This document shows, piece by piece, positions 16,216 to 25,917 of a stretch of 64,000 bases of DNA. The DNA comes from Saprospiraceae bacterium. GTDB lineage: Bacteria > Bacteroidota > Bacteroidia > Chitinophagales > Saprospiraceae. Position numbers and translations under genes: made by a program. The notes under the pieces were generated by a model. That model searched no databases and had not been told where the DNA came from. It worked only from the letters and a program-made list of their open reading frames with translations. The first letter of the stretch is position 1; every line of letters starts with the position of its first letter. Where the stretch lies: NCBI GenBank assembly GCA_016715985.1, contig JADJXD010000001.1, forward strand, positions 3,472,001 to 3,536,000, read 5' to 3'.

Positions 16216-18222
16216 ATGTGCAAATTTAATATTCTGATAAGTTGGTTGATATTACTGTCAATAATTGCATGTGTGCCTGACACCCAAACTGAAAAGACAG
16301 AAATAAATATTGATTTTAATGATAATAAGTATATCAGCATTTTGAGTCTTCAGGATAAACAATTGACTGATAGTCTTTTTGATTGGTTCAGCAGTGCAGA
16401 CCCTACCTATAGATACGCAGCAGTCAATGCTTTTTCGTCTGTTAAGGATACAACGGCCAGTGATACTTTGCTGAAAATGTTGAATGATCCGATATTGGAA
16501 GTTCGTGCTGCTGCTGCTTATGCTTTAGGACAAATAGGTGATGATAGAATAGTAGATAAATTGGTTTTCAGTTTTAAAAATAAAGATACTGTCAATCTGA
16601 ATAATATTTATCAAACAAATATTCTGGAAGCTATCGGTAAAACGGGAGATATCAACATCCTGAAGTCTATGGCTTCTGTCAAAACATACAGAGTTACAGA
16701 TACCATGTTGATTTTGGGACAGATCAAAGCAATTTACAGATTTGCGTTGCGGGGTATTGTTTCAGAGGAAGGTACATCCAGGGCGGTCGATTTGCTTTAT
16801 ATGCCGGATGTTCCGTATAAGGTGAAGCTGATTGCTGCTCATTATCTCGCCAGAGCAAAGGATATAGATCTGAGTCTTCACAAAATACGTCTCGGTGAAA
16901 TATTTAACAGGACTGCAGACCCCTATATCAGAATGGCACTTGCTACTGCTTTAGGGAAAAGTAAAGATCCGGAATTTATCTCACTTTTAAAGGCTGGTTT
17001 AACACTCGAACAGGATTACAGGGTAAAGGCCAATCTGATAAGAGCACTCAGTCAGTTTGGGTACGAAGATGTAAAAGATAAATTATTGCCTTACCTGAAG
17101 GATAAGAATATCCACCTGTCGGTTACAGCGGCTGACTTTATACTCAAAAGTGGTGTAAAAGAAGATTTTGAACTATGGCAAACCTTTGTTTCTGACACTA
17201 CACCCTGGCAGGTCAAGACGATTTTATCTGCTGCCGAGCTGAAACATACCCCTTTATACTTTACTAAATCAAAAGCAATTATTACAGACAAAATTGTAAA
17301 ATCCATTCAGGTATCAAAGAACCAGTATGAAAAAGCTGCATATATCTCAGCATTAGGATACGATCCGTTTAATTATATCATACTTCACGAAGTTCTGACC
17401 AAAAATGCAACGGAACCTGTATCTAAGGTTGCAGCTTATGAGAGTTTCGGTTCCATTCTGAAAGATCCGAATTTTTTTAAAGCTTTCGGATACGGATATC
17501 CCAAAGTTAAAGCTCAGATTTTGGAATATCTCATTGAAGGAATTAAAACAGGTGATCCGGGTGTAATTGCAGTTGTCAGTAAAATTTTTAAAACACCGGG
17601 TATGCAGTGGCGGGAGTGGATTCGTGATACAGAATTTCTGAAAGAAGCTGCCAGAAAACTCAAGCTTCCGAAAGAAGTAGAAACTTACAACGAATTAATG
17701 GCTTCGATTTCATATCTGGAAGGAACAGAGTTTAAAAAGCCGAAGTTAGAGTTTAATCACCCTATTGATTTTGCATTATTGCGAAGTTTACCGGATTCTT
17801 CTATTGCAGCAATCAAAACCAGTAAAGGACTAATAAGAGTATATTTGTATAAGAGAAGAGCTCCAGGAACAGTGGCCAATTTTGTTTCTTTGATCAATGA
17901 AAAATTTTACAACGGCAAAATATTTCATCGTGTAGTACCGAATTTTGTCATTCAAACGGGTTGCCCTCGTGGTGATGGATATGGTTCATTGGATTATTCT
18001 ATCAGATCCGAGTTACCTCAAATGTATTTCGACGATGAAGGTTATATAGGGATGGCGTCTGCAGGCAATCATACAGAAGGAACACAATGGTTTATAACAC
18101 ATTCACCTGCACCGCATTTGGACGGTAACTATACCATTTTTGGCAAAGTCGTTGAAGGAATGGATGTCGTACATTCTATTCAGATTGGAGACAAGATAAC
18201 TGAGATAATTCTTACAAAATAA
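16216..18222 (+). CDS. HEAT-repeat lipoprotein fused to cyclophilin-type peptidyl-prolyl isomerase
   Basis: 668 aa. Lipobox LLSIIACVP puts the lipidated cysteine at residue 19. Residues about 60-480 contain HEAT-like helical repeats (AVNAFSSVKDTTASDTLLKML, EVRAAAAYALGQIGDDRIVDKL, YIRMALATALGKSKDPEFISLL). Residues about 525-668 are a cyclophilin domain: IKTSKGLIRVYLYKRRAPGTVANFV, FYNGKIFHRVVPNFVIQTG, GYIGMASAGNHTEGTQWFITH and FGKVVEGMDVV. The active-site FHRV, FVIQ and GTQWFIT residues are present, so it is probably active in prolyl isomerisation of periplasmic clients held by the scaffold. A TATTTTTG -7 element lies at 16179-16186. Confidence 0.85.
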   Translation: MCKFNILISWLILLSIIACVPDTQTEKTEINIDFNDNKYISILSLQDKQLTDSLFDWFSSADPTYRYAAVNAFSSVKDTTASDTLLKMLNDPILEVRAAAAYALGQIGDDRIVDKLVFSFKNKDTVNLNNIYQTNILEAIGKTGDINILKSMASVKTYRVTDTMLILGQIKAIYRFALRGIVSEEGTSRAVDLLYMPDVPYKVKLIAAHYLARAKDIDLSLHKIRLGEIFNRTADPYIRMALATALGKSKDPEFISLLKAGLTLEQDYRVKANLIRALSQFGYEDVKDKLLPYLKDKNIHLSVTAADFILKSGVKEDFELWQTFVSDTTPWQVKTILSAAELKHTPLYFTKSKAIITDKIVKSIQVSKNQYEKAAYISALGYDPFNYIILHEVLTKNATEPVSKVAAYESFGSILKDPNFFKAFGYGYPKVKAQILEYLIEGIKTGDPGVIAVVSKIFKTPGMQWREWIRDTEFLKEAARKLKLPKEVETYNELMASISYLEGTEFKKPKLEFNHPIDFALLRSLPDSSIAAIKTSKGLIRVYLYKRRAPGTVANFVSLINEKFYNGKIFHRVVPNFVIQTGCPRGDGYGSLDYSIRSELPQMYFDDEGYIGMASAGNHTEGTQWFITHSPAPHLDGNYTIFGKVVEGMDVVHSIQIGDKITEIILTK

Positions 18223-18235
18223 TATTTCAGGCCAA

Positions 18236-18612
18236 TTTGGGTGATCGGGTGATCCGTGATCAGGTAAGAAGGAGGTGAAAGGCAAAAGGTGAAGGGAAAA
18301 AGGAAAAATATCTATTTGCCAACAACTAATTGATTATGGTAAGCGGGATGAACTCCCCTTCAGGGGTCGGGGGTAAGCAGAGCGGGAATGGTTAATAGAT
18401 TTGGGTGATCGGGTGATGGGGTGATCGAGTGATCGGTGATCAGGGGTGAAAGGTAAAAGGTCAAGGGGAAGGGAAAAAAAGCCAATGGCTAACAGCCAAC
18501 AGCGAACATATCCGTACCAAAAGGATTATCAAAAAAAAAATGAGTGAATAAGTCAATGATTGAATGCGTAAAAAAGTCAAGGGAAAAGGAAAAAAATCTA
18601 TTAGCCAACAGC
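18236..18612. repeat. Three-block field of degenerate intergenic repeats
   Basis: Blocks at 18236-18330, 18399-18500 and 18566-18612. The first two run in the same order: a GGTGATCGG word repeated several times, an AAGGTGAAAGG/AAAAGG word repeated, then AGCCAACAGC-like words. The third has only the last two parts. Between blocks 1 and 2 is a GC-rich stretch with ACTCCCCTTCAGGGGTCGG. No gene is seen in 18223-18637. Confidence 0.75.
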
Positions 18613-18637
18613 TAGCATCTCCCAGCCAGGAGGATCA

Positions 18638-19924
18638 TCAAAGCACTTTATGCTCATCTGCATTCTGATGAAAAATCAAAAGATTGATAGCAATCAGAAT
18701 GGATCCGACCGTAATACAGGAATACGCTTCAAAAACATCAGATAAATATCCTCCCAGAAACAGTTCACTGGAAAATACCACTAATAAAATCGAGATATAG
18801 TAAGACAATTTGACATACAAAGCTGTCTTCTTTCCAAGCGTTACAGGATTTGCATAAATCAATAAATAATTCATAAAATAAGAAGGAAACAGAAATATAA
18901 AATAGGCCTTCCATGCCAATGGTGACAGTAATGGCGTCACATTGAGAATCAAAGCATATTCGAGAAATGCTTTGAGATTACTTTTGTCGGATAATTTATT
19001 TCTGAACAAATAAGTGACCAACAAACCTGCCAGAAAAACGATGCTATAGGATATTAATTTCACCTGTTGAATCGGAAGATCTAAAATATTGATATATAGT
19101 TCTTTATTTAGCGGTTGGTTCAATCCCGGACTTTCATGCGCTAAAAGACTGCGCATCATAGAGAAAAAAGATTGGTTTTTATGACCGACATCTGCAAAGG
19201 GGGCAACAGCATTATGATACCAGAAAGTATAATATTCAATACTTTGACTGTAACCAAAAACCAAAAAAGGAATTAAGGCAAAAATCAAACAGAATAAAAT
19301 GGCATAAGACGCAATTCTGTATTCTCTTTTGATAATAAAATAGATAAGTAAAAATATAGTATATACTTTTATCGAAATACTGAATGCTAATATCAATGCT
19401 GCCGGTAAATGCCTGTTTTTTACAAAAAGCCAGATACTGGACATGGCAAAAAACAACATGTAGATATTGATCTGTATATTTGAAAGATTGTCTAATACGT
19501 ATCTGAAGATGATAAGGAAAGGAATCAGTATTACCCATTCGGTTATTGAGGTGACATTTTTAAAAGAGTTATTTTCTACATGAAATGGATAGAGTTTTAA
19601 ATCCTTTTTTAAAACCAGTTTGACAGTATATTTCATAATTATAAACATCGCATAAAGACTTCCCGCCAGCCACAAAAACCGAACGAAATATTTATTAAAA
19701 TTGTCTAACAGAGCAATCGGAACACTCACAATCGAAAAGAACGGAGGCCATGTATTTATTAAGGGATTTGTATAAATATCCTTTCCTTCCAAAACCAGAT
19801 TTCCGGCCATCACATATCCGATAAAGTCACCGGCTTTGGTGAAAGTGTCTCTGAATAATTCATAGACCAAAGCTAAAAGCAATAGAGATATAATCGCAAT
19901 ACTGAATTTTAATTTTTTATTCAT
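18638..19924 (-). CDS. GT87-family (DUF2029) polyprenol-sugar glycosyltransferase, membrane protein
   Basis: 428 aa with about ten hydrophobic segments. The N-terminus has the family signature DFIGYVMAGNLVLEGKDIYTNPLINTWPPF (about 33-62): the acidic residue after the first membrane helix, the GxDIY and the PPF. The family transfers mannose or similar sugars from polyprenyl phosphates on the outer face of the inner membrane. It precedes nothing obviously related and is 48 nt downstream of the DUF3999 gene on the same strand, so it may share that transcript. Confidence 0.75.
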   Translation of the reverse strand: MNKKLKFSIAIISLLLLALVYELFRDTFTKAGDFIGYVMAGNLVLEGKDIYTNPLINTWPPFFSIVSVPIALLDNFNKYFVRFLWLAGSLYAMFIIMKYTVKLVLKKDLKLYPFHVENNSFKNVTSITEWVILIPFLIIFRYVLDNLSNIQINIYMLFFAMSSIWLFVKNRHLPAALILAFSISIKVYTIFLLIYFIIKREYRIASYAILFCLIFALIPFLVFGYSQSIEYYTFWYHNAVAPFADVGHKNQSFFSMMRSLLAHESPGLNQPLNKELYINILDLPIQQVKLISYSIVFLAGLLVTYLFRNKLSDKSNLKAFLEYALILNVTPLLSPLAWKAYFIFLFPSYFMNYLLIYANPVTLGKKTALYVKLSYYISILLVVFSSELFLGGYLSDVFEAYSCITVGSILIAINLLIFHQNADEHKVL

Positions 19925-19971
19925 TTTTTCAAAATGGGAATTTATAAAGCTTTTTTACAAAGTTTCTGTTT

Positions 19972-21222
19972 TCACTGATTTTCATGCTTGCTTTGATTTA
20001 TTATCATATTGTAAGTAAACCAACCTAATGATAAAATTATAATAATCATCACTGCCCACAACCATTTTTTGTTTTTGAAAAGGGGGTCAACAACATCAGT
20101 CACGGTACCAATAGATATTTTTTGTTCAGCTCCCGGAATTATTTCTGTAATGTCTGTTGGAATACGGTCTTTAAATTTATTTATATCATAGTCGGGTGAG
20201 GTTACTTTTGCATTTCCGTTATACATTTTATAATCCGCTTTTTGTGTAAATCTTACAGACATTTCATATACGGATCCCCGGCATTGGATAGAGTCAATGG
20301 TCAGCGGGTTATTGTCGTTATTTTGAATGATCATTTTTATATTCTGCATGATAACTGGCGGAAAAGACATTGTTTTGTCACTCAATGAATGTAGATTTCC
20401 TGTATAAATCTCACGAAAATTGTATTTCCATCCTTGTTCTGTTTGTACACTATCAGTCAAATATTTGATAGAAATGGGCCGGTAGTAATCAAACGTATCC
20501 CTGATGTACAACTTAATCCGGTTTATGGGTAATGGCAAAGATAGTTTTATCTCAATTTCGCTTTGTTTGACTTTTTTATTTTCTGCAATTGAAAACTTTT
20601 CAGGAGTGTAGTGTTTGTATTTACCACCCGTAACTTCATTTCTGGTTATATTTACGGAAGTTATTTCAGGATTTTCCTGAGACATGATGTGCAACCGATA
20701 GTAACGATATTTAGAATCAGGAAAATTTATTTGATTAAACTGAAAAGAAGTGTAATCATTTTGAATAGAAAGAATCCGGTAATCTTTTATGAGAGTAAAC
20801 CATTCCTTTTGATCATGACTTCCTTCCAGTAATACCTTCCAGTCAAAATTTGAATTTTTGAAGATTGGTGTTATCAGATTGACAGCTTCATTTTGTGTTA
20901 TTTCAAAGGTGTAAAAATGCCCCTTCTGGTTAAATGAAGTATTAATTATTTTAGATTTTATATCGTATTGGTTTATGTTTTCACTCTTTTCATCAAGGAT
21001 GTATGCTGCCTCTAGTGTATCATTTTCCGCTGTTGTTCCCAAAATCCGCATGTCTGACAATTTTGGAGAAAGTCTGCTGAAAATTGAGTCGGGAAGTGTG
21101 ATTTTGTGCCACTGCTCTGTAATGCCGGATATATCTCTGCTGTATTCAAATTTATTCTGGCCAAACACATTGAATGCAGCCAATGTCAAAAGAAATACAC
21201 ACAATCTACTCAACATCTTCAT
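19972..21222 (-). CDS. DUF3999-family membrane-anchored protein
   Basis: 416 aa. Signal peptide MLSRLCVFLLTLAAFNVFGQ (from the ATG at 21216 or 21222). A large beta-rich periplasmic domain carries FxYxRDI and RYYRLHI-type segments, and a single C-terminal membrane helix (WLWAVMIIIILSLGWFTYNMII) sits at about 385-407. Its 5' end overlaps the DUF2339 stop by 17 nt. DUF3999 and DUF2339 genes are often neighbours, and the overlap suggests they act as one envelope unit. Role unknown. Confidence 0.75.
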   Translation of the reverse strand: MKMLSRLCVFLLTLAAFNVFGQNKFEYSRDISGITEQWHKITLPDSIFSRLSPKLSDMRILGTTAENDTLEAAYILDEKSENINQYDIKSKIINTSFNQKGHFYTFEITQNEAVNLITPIFKNSNFDWKVLLEGSHDQKEWFTLIKDYRILSIQNDYTSFQFNQINFPDSKYRYYRLHIMSQENPEITSVNITRNEVTGGKYKHYTPEKFSIAENKKVKQSEIEIKLSLPLPINRIKLYIRDTFDYYRPISIKYLTDSVQTEQGWKYNFREIYTGNLHSLSDKTMSFPPVIMQNIKMIIQNNDNNPLTIDSIQCRGSVYEMSVRFTQKADYKMYNGNAKVTSPDYDINKFKDRIPTDITEIIPGAEQKISIGTVTDVVDPLFKNKKWLWAVMIIIILSLGWFTYNMIINQSKHENQ

Positions 21223-23581
21223 TTTCTATAGTATGTTTAAATTTATTGTAAAGAAACGAAATGATGAGCAAAAGAATACCTAAAGCAATAAATACGATGG
21301 TTTTTGAAATGGTATTGAGGTGTGAGATGTCATAAAAAAACAATTTCAACAGCGTAATACTGAATAAAAAAATTGCTGCAATCCTGAGATGTTTTTTGCC
21401 TTGTCGGATTCCGGTGATAATCAGTAACAATGCAAAACATCCCCACAATATACTCAATCCCAGTTTATCAGACTGAGTTGAACGGGTGATCTCCATCCAA
21501 TGAATCAGTTCGCTGCTGGCTATCCATAAAATAGAAATAGAAAATAGCAGATCAAAAGCAGTTTTTACACGCATATTAATAAAATCCTGTTTGGATAATT
21601 TATAACACGCATAGAGTGTCATAAACAAAAATGCCAGGGAAACATATCTGATCGCTACACTTTTGTAATCTCTTACATAATATTGCGATAAGGTCTGACT
21701 CAGATAATTGTCTCTCAGTTCACCCAAAGTATATAATCCAACAACTAAAAATACTAAAATGACCATAAAACTGATTACCAGATTTAAATAACTCATGTAT
21801 TTAACTTTCATTTTATGAATGCTAACAAATGAAAGTATCGACACAAAAAGTAAAGTATAATTTATCAGCCAAAGTGCCTTAAATTTAAGGAGGTCCGAAT
21901 TCTTAAACTCTTTTGGGTAGTCCTGATTCTGATCATTTATAGTAATGACAGAGTCTGCATAAAGCTGATCCCAGTAAAGTGATATTTCCATGGCAATGGC
22001 AAAATACAGTGTAACCACCCAAATGGCCGGCAAACAAAAGTTGATGAAAGTTAATATATTATGGCTTTTCGCCCATTCAGAAGTCTCTTGTGATTTTTTG
22101 TTTACATAATTTATTAACCCCATAGCACATAAAAACAACACAGAAGAAAGGAAGTGTACATTAAATAAAGGTGTAATTCTTGTTGATTCAATTTCCGGAT
22201 TATAAGAATTATAAACCACTTGCCAGTCTTCAAAAATGCTGAAAATCGCTAATGCCATTAATGGATAGGAAAGTTTTTCATAGAATTCCAGTTGTTTTGT
22301 TCTGCCGATCCAAAAAAGTAATAATGCTTCTCCTATCCACAGCAGAGTTACTTTATTTCCATCTAATTGTACCGGTATTGCAATGGTAATAAATATCAAA
22401 ACCAATCCGGCAATCAGATAAAACAGGCTTTTATCAACCGATTTATATTTTTTATAAATAAGGTAACTTACAACAAAATGTATAATTCCATTAGACAAAG
22501 TGAATAGTCCCAGAAAATGTACACCGGTCGGATGACTTTCTAAAATTGTATATCCCAGACCATAAAATAAAAATGAATTTACCAAAAGCATAATGATGTC
22601 TCCGGCTTCAAAGTTTTGTTTCTTAATGAGTTTATAAGAAAGAAATGTAGCGTAGAAGATGACAAAAAAACAGAGCAGAAAACCAAAAGCCAGACTGAAA
22701 TGTAATTGCTTTTGATAATCAGATACGTACCAGAACAAATATATTATCCACGTCAGAGCAAAAGCTACATAATATAATGATTTCCAATACCTTCTGAAAG
22801 AGATGAAAAGTATCCCGATGTTTATAATGGTAATGTAAGAAAACAGAAAACCGACCTGACCGGAATTTTCACTTAATAAAAACGGAACCGCATAAGCTCC
22901 GATCAGTCCGATATGTGCTATGACTGACTTGTTGTATGAGATGGCGGCGATGACAGTGAAGATGGTGAAAAAAACCATGATTACAAAAGCAGGAATCTGC
23001 GGAATCAAACCATACATTGTATAAGCCAGGAAAGTAATAAAGTATATGATAGCCATAGCACCACTTAATAAAACGGCACTGAAATTATGATAATTATTTT
23101 TGAGTTTTACTGCCACTGCTAACAACCCCAGACCAACTAAATATCCCAGAATTATTCTGGTCAATGGGCTGATTAATTCGTTATCAATTGCATATTTTGC
23201 CCCGATTCCTACACCGAGAATGAGGATGATGATACCTATTTTATTGATAAGATTTTCACCTATAAATTTTTCCAGATCAGTTTTTAAAGCTGCAGATTTA
23301 ATGGTTTCGTTTGTTCCTGAATGTATAGGTTTTAAAACTGCTTGCTGCTGACGTGATCGATAAAAATTATCTGCAGATTTAGGTTTGGATGTTGGTTCAT
23401 TGAATACTTTTTCTGAATTTTCAGAAGTATCTGAATCAGGTGTAGAGGTCTCAGGTTTGCTTTTAAATTTTTGTATTTCTTTTTTTAACTGATTTATTTC
23501 ATTTGCAAATTCATCCTGTTTTTTTATTAGCGACTCTAATTTTGACAGTAATTGCTCTAATTTTTCATTGTTCTCAGACAT
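21206..23581 (-). CDS. DUF2339-family polytopic membrane protein
   Basis: 791 aa. The N-terminus (1-45) is a coiled coil, LEQLLSKLESLIKKQDEFANEINQLKKEIQKF, followed by a polar linker. From about residue 100 there are more than twenty hydrophobic segments beginning LEKFIGENLINKIGIIILILGVGIGAKYAID, the recognised start of DUF2339 proteins. The function of the family is not established; a transport or envelope role is likely. It overlaps the DUF3999 gene. Confidence 0.8.
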   Translation of the reverse strand: MSENNEKLEQLLSKLESLIKKQDEFANEINQLKKEIQKFKSKPETSTPDSDTSENSEKVFNEPTSKPKSADNFYRSRQQQAVLKPIHSGTNETIKSAALKTDLEKFIGENLINKIGIIILILGVGIGAKYAIDNELISPLTRIILGYLVGLGLLAVAVKLKNNYHNFSAVLLSGAMAIIYFITFLAYTMYGLIPQIPAFVIMVFFTIFTVIAAISYNKSVIAHIGLIGAYAVPFLLSENSGQVGFLFSYITIINIGILFISFRRYWKSLYYVAFALTWIIYLFWYVSDYQKQLHFSLAFGFLLCFFVIFYATFLSYKLIKKQNFEAGDIIMLLVNSFLFYGLGYTILESHPTGVHFLGLFTLSNGIIHFVVSYLIYKKYKSVDKSLFYLIAGLVLIFITIAIPVQLDGNKVTLLWIGEALLLFWIGRTKQLEFYEKLSYPLMALAIFSIFEDWQVVYNSYNPEIESTRITPLFNVHFLSSVLFLCAMGLINYVNKKSQETSEWAKSHNILTFINFCLPAIWVVTLYFAIAMEISLYWDQLYADSVITINDQNQDYPKEFKNSDLLKFKALWLINYTLLFVSILSFVSIHKMKVKYMSYLNLVISFMVILVFLVVGLYTLGELRDNYLSQTLSQYYVRDYKSVAIRYVSLAFLFMTLYACYKLSKQDFINMRVKTAFDLLFSISILWIASSELIHWMEITRSTQSDKLGLSILWGCFALLLIITGIRQGKKHLRIAAIFLFSITLLKLFFYDISHLNTISKTIVFIALGILLLIISFLYNKFKHTIENEDVE

Positions 23582-23853
23582 GGTTTATCATAAGTTTTAA
23601 ATGAATGGATATAGTTTCTGAATTTTCAATAGGGTCAAAAGTTATTTTCATTTGCATTATCGATCAAAATCCAATGACATAATTACTAATTCCAAAAAAA
23701 ATCCTGATTTGAAAAACCCCACAAAGAAACTAAATGCGAATTTAATTTAATTTTTTAATCTGCATTAATTTCTAAATTTTTATTTCCTTCATGTAGAATT
23801 TATAAAATTCAATACTTTAAAAAGTGGTTTAATGTTGTAATACTAAACAAAAA
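23582..23853. other. AT-rich intergenic stretch upstream of the DUF2339 gene
   Basis: I see no gene and no full promoter match here. The only structure in the 23582-23912 gap is the terminator of the sigma-factor gene at its right end. Confidence 0.5.
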
Positions 23854-23882
23854 GGGAGTCCAAACTTCTCGTTCAGACCCCC
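23846..23882 (-). terminator. Terminator of the sigma-factor gene
   Basis: On the minus strand GGGGGTCTGAAC pairs with GTTTGGACTCCC (three G-U pairs) around loop GAGAA, followed by TTTTTG. Confidence 0.65.
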
Positions 23883-23912
23883 TGTATTGCAATATCTTGT
23901 AACTGTTATTTT

Positions 23913-24500
23913 TTAATGCATCACCAATTCGTTCTCATTCACCATTTTACGAAGGTTTATCAATGCATATCGCATTCTTCCCAAAGATGTATTGATACTT
24001 ACTCTGGTCATTTGAGATATTTCTTTAAAACTCATGTCTGCATAATGTCTTAAAATAACCACTTCTCTTTGTTCCTGCGGTAATTGGTCAATGATAGATC
24101 TCAGTTTGTCATGTACCTGACTCTTGATAATGGATCTTTCCATATTATCATCTTTGGACTCAATAACACTGAAGATATCAAAGGTTTCTGTCGATGAAAC
24201 CATGGATACTCTTTTGGATTTTCTGAACTGATCGACACACATATTATATGCGATACGCATCGCCCATTGAAGAAATTTACCTTCATTATTGTACTTGTCT
24301 TTCCTTAAAGTATCGACAATTTTAATGAAAACTTCCTGAAAAATATCTTCTGCAAGCTCTGTGTCTTTCACAAACAAATAGATAGACGTAAAAATCTTAT
24401 CTTTATGTCTGTTTAATAAAACTTCGAAAGCCTGTTGATTTCCCTTTAAGTAAAGGGAAATTAAATCATGATCATTGAGCATCTGCATCTTCATATTCAC
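23913..24500 (-). CDS. ECF-type RNA polymerase sigma factor
   Basis: 195 aa (ATGs at 24500, 24494 and 24488 are all possible). Sigma region 2 spans about 25-95: AFEVLLNRHKDKIFTSIYLFVKDTELAEDIFQEVFIKI and FLQWAMRIAYNMCVDQFRKSKR. Region 4 is at about 135-185: QREVVILRHYADMSFKEISQMTRVSINTSLGRMRYALINLRK with its helix-turn-helix. No anti-sigma gene is adjacent. A promoter with exact TTG-N19-TATTTTTG lies at 24613-24642, leaving a ~105-nt leader. The regulon is unknown. Confidence 0.9.
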   Translation of the reverse strand: MNMKMQMLNDHDLISLYLKGNQQAFEVLLNRHKDKIFTSIYLFVKDTELAEDIFQEVFIKIVDTLRKDKYNNEGKFLQWAMRIAYNMCVDQFRKSKRVSMVSSTETFDIFSVIESKDDNMERSIIKSQVHDKLRSIIDQLPQEQREVVILRHYADMSFKEISQMTRVSINTSLGRMRYALINLRKMVNENELVMH

Positions 24501-24612
24501 ACTGAATTAATAGGTTAATAAATAATTTCCTTATTGAATTTTTAGTGTAAATATTCTAATCTATAATACAGATTTTTAATGTTATTGAGTAATAAATGAT
24601 TTAAATATGCGA

Positions 24613-24642
24613 CAAAAATAACCTAATTTTTCAATTTGTCAA
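24613..24642 (-). promoter_or_regulatory. Promoter of the sigma-factor gene
   Basis: Minus strand: TTG (24642-24640), 19-nt spacer, TATTTTTG (24620-24613). Confidence 0.65.
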
Positions 24643-24739
24643 TACCTTTTGAAAAATTGTAGTAAAATTTATTTTTTACCATTAACCTTTCCTTTATACA
24701 ATAGTGCATAAATTATGCCATTTTTTGACAGTTTGGTTG

Positions 24740-25834
24740 CTAAACGTCATATGTCAATTCCACTTGATTAGTCTGGGGCCTTGACTGGCATGTCAATACA
24801 TAACCTGCTGCAACTTCATCGTCATCCAGTGCATAACAGGAATCCATTGACACTTTACCGGAAGTAACTTTGGCCATACAGGTTGAACATGCCCCGCTGG
24901 TACAGGAGTAGGGCGGATCCTTTTTTGCGTCTATTAGTACATCCAGGATAGTTTTGCCTGCCGGAACATAGACATCAAACTGATTTCCCTTCAAAGTAAC
25001 TTTAACATTGGAAGATGTTGTAGCTTGAATTATAATATCCTTATCCTGATCCGGAGCAGTAAAATACTCTTTATGGATATTTTTGGATGAAATATTTTTT
25101 GATAACAACATTTTTTCCAATCGTTCAATAAAATTTCCGGGTCCACAGATAAAATAGTGTCTGTCAGAATTCTTCGATGGATTTTCTTTAAAAAATTCTT
25201 CTGTTTTCTTTTCATCAATTCTACCTGTCATTCCTTTCCACTGAGTCACACTTTTACCTAAGAGTCCACTGAATCCGGAAGATTTCTGTTTTTTAGGTTG
25301 TGACAGGATGTAGGTAACAAACAACTGATCTTCATATTTTTTTACAAGACTATCCAGACTTTCTTTAAAGATGATATTATCTTCATCTCTGTTTCCGTAC
25401 AGAAGATAACAACGGCTTTTAGGTTCTTCCTCCAAAATAGTCTTGATCATGGACATAACCGGAGTGATTCCACTACCTGCAGCAAAAAAATAGTGGTCTC
25501 TGGTAAGTTGGTGATCCGGCTTAACCACAAAATTTCCTTCCGGCAACATTACTTCAATCAGATCGCCCTCTTTTACCTGGTCATGTATAAATTCAGACAT
25601 CTGACCACCCTTGATTTTTTTGATAGTGACCCCGATCTTATTAGCTCCCGGCATAGTACAAATGGAATATGCACGACGTATATCACTATCTCCGGATTTT
25701 TTTTTGATTGTCAGATATTGACCTGGTAAATGATAAAATTCATCTTTGAGCTCAGGTGTTAGTTCGAAATATATGGTTTTTGAATCTCCTGTTTCCTGTA
25801 TTACGGAATCAACTTTTAAATGATGGAAATGCAT
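24740..25834 (-). CDS. PaaE-like ferredoxin/flavin oxidoreductase
   Basis: 364 aa, built as FAD domain, NAD(P) domain, then plant-type 2Fe-2S ferredoxin. FAD contacts are RRAYSIC (about 53-59) and the NAD(P) motif is AAGSGITPVMSMIKTIL (about 117-133). The C-terminal cluster ligands are CTSGACSTC plus a later TCQSRP, i.e. Cx4Cx2C...C (about 313-353). This is the reductase layout of phenylacetyl-CoA epoxidase PaaE and HmpX/Hcr-like proteins. No other paa genes are present, so the electron acceptor is unknown. It is divergent from the GT2 gene. Confidence 0.85.
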   Translation of the reverse strand: MHFHHLKVDSVIQETGDSKTIYFELTPELKDEFYHLPGQYLTIKKKSGDSDIRRAYSICTMPGANKIGVTIKKIKGGQMSEFIHDQVKEGDLIEVMLPEGNFVVKPDHQLTRDHYFFAAGSGITPVMSMIKTILEEEPKSRCYLLYGNRDEDNIIFKESLDSLVKKYEDQLFVTYILSQPKKQKSSGFSGLLGKSVTQWKGMTGRIDEKKTEEFFKENPSKNSDRHYFICGPGNFIERLEKMLLSKNISSKNIHKEYFTAPDQDKDIIIQATTSSNVKVTLKGNQFDVYVPAGKTILDVLIDAKKDPPYSCTSGACSTCMAKVTSGKVSMDSCYALDDDEVAAGYVLTCQSRPQTNQVELTYDV

Positions 25835-25851
25835 ATTTTTTGCTTATGAAA

Positions 25852-25881
25852 TTGGTGTATTAAAATTATAAACTAATTTTG
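25852..25881 (+). promoter_or_regulatory. Promoter of the GT2 gene
   Basis: TTG (25852-25854), 19 nt, TAATTTTG (25874-25881): an exact pattern match 37 nt before the start codon. Confidence 0.65.
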
Positions 25882-25917
25882 AGCGCCGAAATTAACATTA
25901 TCATATAAAATAACCTA

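Noticed and set aside
18236..18612. Possible CRISPR array
   Set aside because: The repeat words are short, degenerate and adjacent, with no regular spacers and no cas genes.
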